The notes below the pieces were generated by a model. It had not been told where the DNA came from. It made no database searches and saw nothing but the letters and a program-made list of their open reading frames with translations. From positions 1 through 64,000 of the forward strand of contig JACPVG010000009.1 of NCBI GenBank assembly GCA_016191875.1: DNA of 64,000 nucleotides, in the 5' to 3' direction. This document shows, piece by piece, positions 56,223 to 63,684 of this stretch (position 1 is the stretch's first letter; each line of letters begins with the position of its first letter). This DNA is from Chloroflexota bacterium (GTDB lineage: Bacteria; Chloroflexota; Anaerolineae; Anaerolineales; UBA11579). The position numbers were made by a program, and so were the translations under genes.

Positions 56223-56237
56223 GGGAAATGCGCGCGC

Positions 56238-56801
56238 TTATGTGGGCAACCCCAGCGATTTCAACCAGGCCTGGGCCTTGCGCGGATCGTCGAATCGCAC
56301 GAAACGGATATGGGCGTTGGCCGGGTCCTGCTCCAGTTCGGTAAACTGCGCGCGGCGGCGGGCATAGGTGTTCCACGACCAGCGGATAACGGAATCTTTG
56401 GAGAACAGAGCGTTGGTCAGGCTCTCGCGGTTGCCCTGCCACAGTTCCACGCCACCCAGAGATCGTTGGAAGGTACGGGATGCCACGCGCCACATCACGA
56501 ACCAGCGCGGATAATCCAGGAAGATGGTGGTGTTCAAACGCGGCCAATACAGATGCCGCGCTCGGGTGTAATTGCCATCGACTACCCAACCCTCTCCAGC
56601 CGTAGCTTCGGTTATACGCGTGAAGAAGACTTCATCCGGCGTTTCTGTCCAGTTTGGCCCCCAAAACAGCGAGTCCAATTCAACATGTCGAAAGTTAAGG
56701 ATACGCGCCAGGTCACCGGCAAAGGTGGTCTTGCCGGAGCCGGATGTGCCCCTGACGTTAATGCAGGTGCCAAGTTTGATGCGGGAGGGAAAGTCGCTCA
56801 T
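56238..56801 (-). CDS. P-loop kinase-like protein (adenylate kinase/topology-modulation type)
   Basis: The 187-residue protein has a P-loop GTSGSGKTT (18-26), then ELDSLFWGPNWTETPDEVF and WVVDGNYTRARHLYWPRLNTTIFLDYPR, a layout of FlaR/topology-modulation-type small nucleotide kinases. Substrate unknown. It starts 41 bp after the membrane-protein stop and is probably in the same transcript. Confidence 0.85.
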   Translation of the reverse strand: MSDFPSRIKLGTCINVRGTSGSGKTTFAGDLARILNFRHVELDSLFWGPNWTETPDEVFFTRITEATAGEGWVVDGNYTRARHLYWPRLNTTIFLDYPRWFVMWRVASRTFQRSLGGVELWQGNRESLTNALFSKDSVIRWSWNTYARRRAQFTELEQDPANAHIRFVRFDDPRKAQAWLKSLGLPT

Positions 56802-56842
56802 CTGGAATGCAGGTGTTCAACGTTTTCGATGACCCGAGCGGT

Positions 56843-57643
56843 TCACCCGCGGCTTGCCTTTTGCAGTCCGGCCTGCAACGCCAGGTTTCCGGCAGTGAAC
56901 CCGGCCAGCAATACAAACCACAGGATATCGCTAACCTCTGCCAGTGAGAACAGGCTGGGGTGGATGATGGAGGCCACCAGCGCCGCACCGGTGAAGGCCC
57001 ATAGCGAGGGTACGAGAATACGGATGCCGCTCCACGTACGAGCATGCCCGTAGAGGATACAGCTCAGCCCGTAGGCCAGCAACGGCCCGGCATACACCTG
57101 CGCCAGCAGCGGGCTGACCGGCCACGGCCAGACGGTGACCATAAAGGCAGGCGCGAGCAACAGAGCCAGCGATAGCAGGACGACTAACGCACCTTGCACC
57201 TTCAGGAAGTTATACGCCCAGGGCGCCACTTCAGGACCGGGGAATTCATCTTTGAGAACGCGCGGTTGTTTCCAGAATAACCACAGGCCCAGCAATGGAT
57301 AGATGATGTAGGACGCAAACCAAATCTGGTCGGGAAGACGGCTCAGGTCAAAGACCGAAAAATTCAATGCCGAGACCAGAAACAGCAAGCCGGTGAATAC
57401 TGCCACCAGCAACACGCCCCAGCGCGCTTCAATCAAATAACGGGCGCGCATGGAGTTAAACATGAACACCGTCCCAAACAGGTAAATCGCTCCGATGAAA
57501 CGGGCGTGGAGCGGCGGGATTTCCGTCCAGGGCAACACAACCGCCAACCATGATGGCGAGAGTAGTCCTGCCACCGCCACCAGCAGAGCAGCCGCGCAAA
57601 TGACGCCAAAGTACAACTGATACGTTCGTGACACTCTTTCCAT
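56843..57643 (-). CDS. Polytopic membrane protein of unknown function
   Basis: The 266-residue protein has about seven to eight predicted helices, rich in Trp, Pro and Leu (PWTEIPPLHARFIGAIYLFG, GLWLFWKQPRV). No recognised catalytic motif is seen. It has a strong GGAGGGACTC ribosome-binding site. It likely forms a transcription unit with the P-loop kinase downstream. Confidence 0.75.
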   Translation of the reverse strand: MERVSRTYQLYFGVICAAALLVAVAGLLSPSWLAVVLPWTEIPPLHARFIGAIYLFGTVFMFNSMRARYLIEARWGVLLVAVFTGLLFLVSALNFSVFDLSRLPDQIWFASYIIYPLLGLWLFWKQPRVLKDEFPGPEVAPWAYNFLKVQGALVVLLSLALLLAPAFMVTVWPWPVSPLLAQVYAGPLLAYGLSCILYGHARTWSGIRILVPSLWAFTGAALVASIIHPSLFSLAEVSDILWFVLLAGFTAGNLALQAGLQKASRG

Positions 57644-57757
57644 GAGTCCCTCCTAGGGAACATTGGCCCGCGGGGTTTTATTAACCCGTGCGAGTCGCGA
57701 GAGGTAAAGCCGGATGGCTGATTATACAATCGCTGGCAACGCCGTTCGAGACAAACA

Positions 57758-57804
57758 AGAAACCCGATTTCGGGACACAAGTGTCCTTAAGAAATCGGGT
57801 TTCT
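57758..57804 (-). terminator. leuS terminator with a nested hairpin
   Basis: Outer arms AGAAACCCGATTTC (57758-57771) and GAAATCGGGTTTCT (57791-57804) are perfect 14-bp complements. An inner GGACAC-AA-GTGTCC hairpin sits in the loop. On the minus strand the stem is followed by TGTTTGTCTC. Lies just after the leuS stop. Confidence 0.85.
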
Positions 57805-57826
57805 AATATTGCCGGCCCTTCCCAGC

Positions 57827-60295
57827 TTACACGACGATATTCACCAGCGCGCCGCCGGCCACAATGACCTTCTTTGGCTCTTTACCCTCCAGGAACTTCT
57901 GCACGGTCTCGCTCGCCAGCGCAGCCGCCTTCAGGTCTTCTTCGCTCGTGCCCGCAGCCACCATCAGCTTGTCGCGCAGTTTGCCATTCACCTGCACCAC
58001 CAGTTCAATTTCATCAACTTTGGCGGCTTCTTCGTCCACCTTCGGCCACTGTGAGGTGTGAATCGAATACGGCTTGCCGATGCGCCCCCACAGTTCCTCG
58101 GCGATGTGCGGCGCAGCCGGGGCCATCATCTGCAGAAAGATCTCCTGCGCCTCGCGCCACTGGGTGGTGCCGTACGCGCCCTCTTCCTTGAACCGGTACA
58201 GGTCGTTGGTCAGTTCCATCAGGCTGCTGATGATGGTGTTGAACTCGAACTGCTCGTAGTCGCGCGTCACCTGCTTCAGCGTCTGGTGCACGCGGCGGCG
58301 CACGTCCTTCAGCATCGCCATCTGCACCGTATTGCCGGGCCCGCCGGGCTCGGTGAACAGCGCCCATACCCGCCGCAGCCAGCGGCTGGGGCCTTCGATG
58401 CCCTGGCTGCTCCACGGCCCGCCCACGTTCCAGCGGGTGAAGAACATCAGGTAGGCGCGCACCGCGTCCGCGCCGTACTGCGCCACCAGTTCATCCGGCG
58501 AGACCACGTTGCCCTTGGATTTGGACATCTTGGCGCTATCCTCGCCCAGTACGCTGCCCTGGTTGCGCAGTTGCAGCATGGGTTCCGGCCCTTCGGCGAT
58601 GCCCATATCCCGCAGCGCCTTGTGGAAGAAGCGCGTGTAGATCAGGTGCATGGTGGCATGCTCGATGCCGCCGGTGTAAGTATCCACCGGCATCCAGTAG
58701 TTGTATTCCTTCATGTCCACCGGCCCTTCAGCGTACTGCGGGCTCAGGTAGCGCAGATGGTACCACGACGAGCACATGAACGTGTCCATCGTGTCGGTAT
58801 CGCGCTCGGCCGGTTCGTCGCACACCGGGCAGGGTACGGTTTTCCAGGTGGCGTGCAGTTTCAGCGGACTTTCGCCGGTCGGCTTCCATTCGATGTCATC
58901 CGGCAGCAGCACCGGCAACTGGTCTTCCGGCACGGCGACGATGCCGCAGGTCTTGCAGTGGATCATCGGGATGGGCGCGCCCCAGTAGCGCTGGCGGGAG
59001 ATCAGCCAATCGCGCAGCCGGTAGTTCACCGATGCCTCGCCAAATTTCTGCTTTTCCAGCCACTCGGTGACGGCTTTGATGGCCGGGTTGGCGCCCCCCT
59101 TAGCCTCGGTGGCGGGCGTGCCGTCGAACGGGCCGCTGTTGACCATCACGCCTTCGTGCGGCCAGGCGGCCTCCAGGTCTGCGCCCTCCCATGCCTCACC
59201 CTCGGGGCGGATGACGACCCGCACCTCCAGGCCGTACTTGCGGGCGAACTCGAAGTCGCGTTGGTCGTGGGCTGGCACGGCCATGATGGCGCCGGTGCCA
59301 TAGGTCAGCAGCACGTAGTCGGCGATCCACACCGGGATGCGCTCGCCGTTGACCGGGTTGACGGCATAGCCGCCGGTGAACACGCCGGTCTTCTCTTTGT
59401 CTGTGGCTTCGCGCTCGATGTCGCTCTGGCGCGTGGCGGCGAACTTGTATTCCTCGACCGCGGCGCGTTGTTCTTCGGTGGTGATCTTCTCGACCAGCGG
59501 ATGCTCGGGGGCCAGCACCATGAAGGTTGCGCCCCACAGCGTATCCGGCCGGGTGGTGAACACCCCGATGGAATCGCCGCCTTCGGTCTTGAAGAACACC
59601 CGCGCCCCTTCCGAGCGCCCGATCCAATTCGTTTGCAGGGTCTGGACGCGCTCCGGCCAGTCGATGCCCTCAAAATACAGCAATTCCTCGGCGTAGTCGG
59701 TGATCTTGAAGAACCACTGCTCCAGTTCCTTCTTGATCACCGGCGTGCCGCAGCGCTCGCACACGCGGTCCTCCCCCACCACCTGCTCGCGCGCCAGGGT
59801 GGTGTTGTCGGTCGGGCACCAGTCCACAGCGGCGCGCTTGCGGTAGGCCATGCCGTGCTTGAACAGTTGCAGGAAGAACCATTGCGTCCACTTGTAGTAT
59901 TCCGGGTCGGCCGAGACGGCCTCGCGCCGCCAGTCGAACATCGCGCCCATGGTTTTCATCTGGGCGCGCATGTTCTCAATGTTCCTGTAGGTCCACTCCT
60001 TGGGGTGGATGTTGCGCTTGATGGCGGCGTTCTCGGCCGGCAGGCCGAAGGCGTCAAAGCCCATCGGGAACAGCACATTGTAGCCCTGCATGCGCTTGAA
60101 GCGGGCGCGGGCGTCGGAGGGCGTCATGGCGAACCAGTGGCCCATGTGCAGGTCGCCGCTGGGATAGGGCAGCATCGTCAGCGCATAGAACTTGGGGCGG
60201 CTTTCATCGATATCGGCATGGTACAGCCCATCGGCTTCCCATTTGGCCTGCCACTTGGGTTCGATCTCGCCGGGGTGGTAGTGATTGTCGGTCAT
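57827..60295 (-). CDS. leuS: Leucine-tRNA ligase
   Basis: The 822-residue class Ia synthetase charges tRNA-Leu. HIGH-type motif HMGH (50-53) in PYPSGDLHMGHW; the CP1 editing domain (about 225-420); KMSKS at 589-593 (KMSKSKGNV); and an anticodon-binding C-terminus. Length is slightly short of some LeuRS but typical of Chloroflexota. Start supported by AAGGAGAAG. Expression is controlled by a T-box riboswitch upstream. Confidence 0.97.
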   Translation of the reverse strand: MTDNHYHPGEIEPKWQAKWEADGLYHADIDESRPKFYALTMLPYPSGDLHMGHWFAMTPSDARARFKRMQGYNVLFPMGFDAFGLPAENAAIKRNIHPKEWTYRNIENMRAQMKTMGAMFDWRREAVSADPEYYKWTQWFFLQLFKHGMAYRKRAAVDWCPTDNTTLAREQVVGEDRVCERCGTPVIKKELEQWFFKITDYAEELLYFEGIDWPERVQTLQTNWIGRSEGARVFFKTEGGDSIGVFTTRPDTLWGATFMVLAPEHPLVEKITTEEQRAAVEEYKFAATRQSDIEREATDKEKTGVFTGGYAVNPVNGERIPVWIADYVLLTYGTGAIMAVPAHDQRDFEFARKYGLEVRVVIRPEGEAWEGADLEAAWPHEGVMVNSGPFDGTPATEAKGGANPAIKAVTEWLEKQKFGEASVNYRLRDWLISRQRYWGAPIPMIHCKTCGIVAVPEDQLPVLLPDDIEWKPTGESPLKLHATWKTVPCPVCDEPAERDTDTMDTFMCSSWYHLRYLSPQYAEGPVDMKEYNYWMPVDTYTGGIEHATMHLIYTRFFHKALRDMGIAEGPEPMLQLRNQGSVLGEDSAKMSKSKGNVVSPDELVAQYGADAVRAYLMFFTRWNVGGPWSSQGIEGPSRWLRRVWALFTEPGGPGNTVQMAMLKDVRRRVHQTLKQVTRDYEQFEFNTIISSLMELTNDLYRFKEEGAYGTTQWREAQEIFLQMMAPAAPHIAEELWGRIGKPYSIHTSQWPKVDEEAAKVDEIELVVQVNGKLRDKLMVAAGTSEEDLKAAALASETVQKFLEGKEPKKVIVAGGALVNIVV

Positions 60296-60527
60296 AGCAT
60301 CTTCTCCTTGAAGAGCCGTGGAACTAAGAGGTCAAGGTCAACGAGTTGCTGAGGCAACGTGGTACGGGGGAAACACGGAGGCGCGCGGGAGCCTGCCCGC
60401 GGAGGAAAGAGCGGGCCACAGGTATTCCGGATTTCTTCTTCGCTTCCATTCCAGCCTCCTGATTGGGTTCAACGAAGCAGTCCGCTGAACTCGCACCTCG
60501 TTGCCTCATTGACACGATTAAAACAAA

Positions 60528-60550
60528 CGTCCCTGATGAAATCAGGGACG
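60528..60550 (-). terminator. T-box terminator hairpin of leuS leader
   Basis: On the minus strand CGTCCCTGA-N5-TCAGGGACG is followed by TTTGTTTT. It is the terminator of the T-box switch; pairing of the upstream T-box with the tRNA end would disrupt it. Confidence 0.9.
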
Positions 60551-60825
60551 AAAGGGGCGCTTCCGCGGTACCACCCTGGTTGCCGGTGCGAGGACCGGCC
60601 AACTCAGTTACGCGTTATCGGGCGTTCCCGCCGCTCACTAGTGTTGTTTCGCGAGCAGGGTCGTGCCCCGGTTACCGGGGCGGGCAGGCGAGTTCGGCCT
60701 TGTGCGGTCTGCGGACGCCTGCCGGGCTTGCACCCTTGGCGAACGCCTCCGGCGTTCGCTTAGAATTGGGCTTTGCCCAACTCCGCCCGGCTCTCTGGCA
60801 GATGGCCTACTACTCCTGCCGACCA
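60528..60825 (-). promoter_or_regulatory. T-box riboswitch for leuS (specifier CUC)
   Basis: On the minus strand: AGTAGTAGGCC (Stem I 5' part, 60804-60814), CAGAGAGCCGGGC (around 60786-60799), GTGCAAGCCCGGC (60721-60733), then GGCCGAACTCGCC, where the GGCC/GGCC pair frames the specifier loop; the specifier reads CUC (60690-60692). The T-box AGGGTGGTACCGCGG lies at 60563-60577, followed by the terminator. A Leu specifier matches the downstream leuS. Between the GAGAGCC and GTGCAAG parts, where most T-boxes have a short loop, two triplet-loop hairpins (60739-60759 and 60766-60780) are present. Confidence 0.9.
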
Positions 60826-61024
60826 GTTGCTATTCGTTTGTACTGAGTTGCCTGCGGCAACTGCGAGTCAAATTGCCTTCGGCTATTTGACCAGTGGACC
60901 CAGAGGGATTCGAACCCTCGACCTTCTCAATGCCATTGAGACGCGCTCCCAACTGCGCTATGGGCCCGTACATTCCTCGCTGCGCTCGGAATGACTTGGA
61001 GTTTCCGACTTCGTCGCAAACTCC
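60739..61024. repeat. Cluster of small triplet-loop hairpins around the T-box and tRNA-Ala
   Basis: Consecutive hairpins with 3-base loops: GCGAACGCC-tcc-GGCGTTCGC (60739-60759), TTGGGC-ttt-GCCCAA (60766-60780), GTTGCC-tgc-GGCAAC (60847-60861), GTCAAATTGCC-ttc-GGCTATTTGAC (60867-60891), CATTCC...GGAATG (60971-60993), GGAGTTT...AAACTCC around GACttcGTC (60998-61024). All except the tRNA lie in non-coding space. Confidence 0.7.
60895..60967 (-). tRNA. tRNA-Ala (anticodon GGC)
   Basis: 73 nt on the minus strand. The acceptor stem GGGCCCA pairs with TGGGTCC, including the G3-U70 Ala identity pair. The anticodon loop ATGGCAT gives anticodon GGC. The T arm is GAGGGTTCGAATCCCTC. The CCA end is not encoded. 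Confidence 0.96.
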
Positions 61025-61057
61025 AGCCGGTGATCTTAAACCTACCGCCTGGTACAG

Positions 61058-61130
61058 TGGACCTGGCGGGATTCGAACCCGCGACCTCTTCAGTGCGATT
61101 GAAGCGCGCTCCCAACTGCGCTACAGGCCC
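61058..61130 (-). tRNA. tRNA-Ala (anticodon CGC)
   Basis: 73 nt on the minus strand. The acceptor stem GGGCCTG pairs with CAGGTCC (G3-U70 present). The anticodon loop ATCGCAC gives CGC, for GCG codons. T arm GCGGGTTCGAATCCCGC. The D arm is the same as that of the GGC tRNA nearby. The CCA end is not encoded. Confidence 0.96.
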
Positions 61131-61219
61131 GGGTCCTGGTCAGGGATGGATTGTACCTGAACGCACAGAGAGTGTCAAGCAACGTTGTGCGCGCGGGCAG
61201 GGCTTTCTCAAAGTCGCGG

Positions 61220-61264
61220 GTAGGGACAGGTTTAAGGATGCGAAGCATCCCAACCTGTCCCTAC
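61220..61264. repeat. Long nested hairpin repeat, copy 1
   Basis: GTAGGGACAGGTT (61220-61232) and AACCTGTCCCTAC (61252-61264) are perfect complements around an inner GGATGC-gaa-GCATCC. The central AGGTTTAAGGATGCGAAGCATCC recurs, inverted, at 63606-63628. It lies in the non-coding gap between the tRNA and the ComEA-like gene. Confidence 0.8.
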
Positions 61265-61393
61265 GCCATTTACGTTCCCGGCCTTCCTGACCAATGAAAA
61301 CCCCCAAAATCTTGCTGTTTTGAGCCAACGCAGCACAAAGAGATTCTCTTGTCAATCGACTTTGAGAAGGCCATATGCGCGCGGGTTCGGCGA
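61265..61393. other. Non-coding gap upstream of the tRNA pair
   Basis: An AT-richer stretch (about 61288-61372) with no credible open frame or signal. Confidence 0.3.
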
Positions 61394-62323
61394 CTAATCA
61401 AACACCACCAGCCCGCGCCACTGCGCCAGCGTCGCCTCGCTCACGCCCGGCACGGCCAGCAGGTCGGCCCAGGCCCTGAACGGCCCGTTCGCCGCGCGGT
61501 GCTCCACGATGGCCTCCGCCAGGACAGGCCCCACACCCGGAAGGGCTTGCAGTTGCGCGGCGTCGGCCGTGTTGATGTGCACCAGTTCCACCCGCCCTTC
61601 GGCCTTCTCCGGAACGTGCAGTTGCCCGCCGCCCTCGGCCGGGGCGTTCAGATCAATGCTGGTCAGGTCGGCGTTGGCGGTCGCGCCGCCGGCCGCCTCC
61701 AGCACATCGGCCAGCGTGCTGCCCGCCGCGACCTGCACCGTAGAATCCGGCTGGGCCACCGCGCCGGTCACGTACAGGCTGAGCGAACCGAACAGCGGCA
61801 ACGGCGTGGGCGATTCGTGGGGCGCGGTTGTGGTGGGCGTTTGCGTCCACAGGAGTTCGGGGATCAGCGTGGGAGCCTGAACCGGCGTGGCGGTCGGTGC
61901 CCACTCCACGGCGCTGTCGAGTGGGATGGCAAGCAGGTCGCCCAGGTAAAGGGTCAATCCGGCCGCCGAATCCGGCACGGTGAACAGCAGTTTGCCGTCG
62001 ATGAGCGTGGATGTACGGTCGAGGTCGCCGCCCTCATAACCCAGCGCCCACTCGCCGTTCGCCAGGTTCGTGCTATTCCCCATCCTGCCCGCGCTGGGGA
62101 TGTCGCCGCCGCGCACTTCGACCTCGACCAGCACAATATCGAAGCCCGGGTTGGCGGTCATGGCCTGGTCGATCGCCTGGATCTCATAGCGGTCGGTGCG
62201 CTCGATGCGCGTAACCCGCACCTGGCCGTCTTCCACATCGACAAATGAATCCAGGCCGGGCACGCCCCCGCCGCAGGCGGCCAGCAAGGCCGCAAGAACG
62301 CCAGTGACAAGAGCCTTTCGCAT
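61394..62323 (-). CDS. Lipoprotein with SLBB and ComEA-type helix-hairpin-helix domains
   Basis: The 309-residue protein has a lipobox LLAAC (Cys17), an N-terminal domain of about 110 residues, a Pro/Thr linker (about 142-175), an SLBB-like domain (about 178-240), and a C-terminal ComEA-type HhH pair (about 248-309: INTADAAQLQALPGVGPVLAEAIVEHR and a second hairpin ending WRGLVVFD). ComEA normally binds incoming DNA at the cell surface; here it is tethered as a lipoprotein instead of by a membrane helix. The extra N-terminal domain is unknown. dprA in the same window is consistent with a competence role, but the link is not proven. Confidence 0.85.
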   Translation of the reverse strand: MRKALVTGVLAALLAACGGGVPGLDSFVDVEDGQVRVTRIERTDRYEIQAIDQAMTANPGFDIVLVEVEVRGGDIPSAGRMGNSTNLANGEWALGYEGGDLDRTSTLIDGKLLFTVPDSAAGLTLYLGDLLAIPLDSAVEWAPTATPVQAPTLIPELLWTQTPTTTAPHESPTPLPLFGSLSLYVTGAVAQPDSTVQVAAGSTLADVLEAAGGATANADLTSIDLNAPAEGGGQLHVPEKAEGRVELVHINTADAAQLQALPGVGPVLAEAIVEHRAANGPFRAWADLLAVPGVSEATLAQWRGLVVFD

Positions 62324-62433
62324 GGGTCGGTCCTCCTACAAAACAGATTGCCGGAATTCTATCACCGCGCATCCGGTGGCCCCAATCAGCGATACAATAG
62401 GCGCAGCATTGGCCTCAAGCAAGGAGCAAGTCT

Positions 62434-63579
62434 ATGGCGCACAAGGGCTACCTGATCGTCGCCGACATCACCGGCTATACTGCCTATCTGAGCACGTCGG
62501 AACTCGACCATGCCCAGGAAATCCTGGAAAGCCTGATCAACACGATTCTTAAACGCATTCACCCGCCGATGATCCTCTCGCGCACCGAGGGCGACGCGGT
62601 CTTCGCCTACACCCTGGACGATTCGTTCCTGCAGGGGCAGACCATGCTGGAGGCCCTGGAGCAGATCTACTGCTCGTTCGCCACCGAACTGGAGCAAAAC
62701 CGCATCAACACCACCTGCGACTGCCAGGCCTGCCGCAACATGCCCAACCTCGACCTCAAGCTGGTCATCCACTTCGGCGAGTTCGGCCTGCAGAAGCTTG
62801 GCAACCACACCGAACTCATTGGCAGCGACGTGAACCTCACCCACCGTTTGCTGAAGAATCACGTTATCGAGCAAACCGGCATCGCGGCCTACGCCTTCAT
62901 TTCCGAGGCCGCCATCCGCGCCATGGGGCTGGAGGAATACGCCGCCCAGATGGTCAGGCACGCCGAGACCTACGACCACCTCGGCACGGTGCATGGCTAT
63001 GTCTACGACCTGAAAGGCGTCTACGAGCGCGACCGCCAGAAACGGCGGCTGACCATCGGGCCGGAACAGGCTGACATCACCCACAGCATCACCCTGCCCA
63101 TCCCGCCGGCTCTGGTCTGGGACTACATCAACGAGCCTGAATTCCGCTCGCGCTTCCGCTTCTCCGAGTCCAGCCAGGTCTCCGGCCGCCAGAAAGGCCG
63201 CATGGCGGAAGGCGCCACCTATCATTGTGTGCATGGTGACTTGTTGTTCTATGAAAAGATCGTCGACTGGCAGCCCTTTGAGTATGTGACCATCGAAGGC
63301 AGCCACCGCACCTCCGGGATGGACGTGGTCTACTATTTCACCATCTACCTCGAGCCGATCGAGGAAGGCACGCGGCTCACCGTACACCTCACACCCACCC
63401 GCGCCCGACGCGCCGCGTTCGCCCCGCTGGCGGCGCTGCTCTGGCGTACACGCCTGCGGCCGAATTTCCAGCACAGCGTGAGCGGCTCCTACGATTACCT
63501 CCAGAAGTTGATCGCCGAGGAGCAAAACAGCGGCCGTTTGAAGATGCGCGCCATCGCCGCGCAGGCCGTGCCCGCCTGA
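62434..63579 (+). CDS. Class III cyclase-like (DUF2652) and SRPBCC domain protein
   Basis: The 381-residue protein starts with a class III nucleotide-cyclase-like domain (1-195). DITGYTAYLS (Asp11) and RTEGDAVFAY (Asp54) keep both metal-binding Asp, but there is an inserted Cys pair (CDCQAC) and a GSDVNLTHRL segment. The second half (about 205-381) is an SRPBCC-like lipid-binding or polyketide-cyclase domain (PIPPALVWDYINEPEFRSRFR). A catalytic cyclase is possible but not established; DUF2652 proteins have no defined reaction. Start supported by AAGGAG. Confidence 0.8.
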   Translation: MAHKGYLIVADITGYTAYLSTSELDHAQEILESLINTILKRIHPPMILSRTEGDAVFAYTLDDSFLQGQTMLEALEQIYCSFATELEQNRINTTCDCQACRNMPNLDLKLVIHFGEFGLQKLGNHTELIGSDVNLTHRLLKNHVIEQTGIAAYAFISEAAIRAMGLEEYAAQMVRHAETYDHLGTVHGYVYDLKGVYERDRQKRRLTIGPEQADITHSITLPIPPALVWDYINEPEFRSRFRFSESSQVSGRQKGRMAEGATYHCVHGDLLFYEKIVDWQPFEYVTIEGSHRTSGMDVVYYFTIYLEPIEEGTRLTVHLTPTRARRAAFAPLAALLWRTRLRPNFQHSVSGSYDYLQKLIAEEQNSGRLKMRAIAAQAVPA

Positions 63580-63684
63580 TTCGGTTTCAAGCCTTGCAAA
63601 GATTCGGATGCTTTGCATCCTTAAACCTCCGCAAGGCTGACAGGTAAGCAAGTAAGAATGGATGCTTCCCCCCTCGGAGGACCG
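63580..63684. repeat. Nested hairpin repeat, copy 2
   Basis: AGCCTTGC (63590-63597) and GCAAGGCT (63631-63638) enclose GGATGC-ttt-GCATCC (63606-63620) and TTAAACCT. The core GGATGCTTTGCATCCTTAAACCT matches the inverse of the copy at 61220-61264 at 22 of 23 positions. The outer arms differ. Confidence 0.75.

Noticed and set aside
60324-60449. Short ORF (41 codons) with a good AGGAGG site in the leuS leader, ending with several Leu codons
   Set aside because: The second half is Arg/Pro-rich and looks non-coding; the T-box already explains control, and no attenuator structure follows it.
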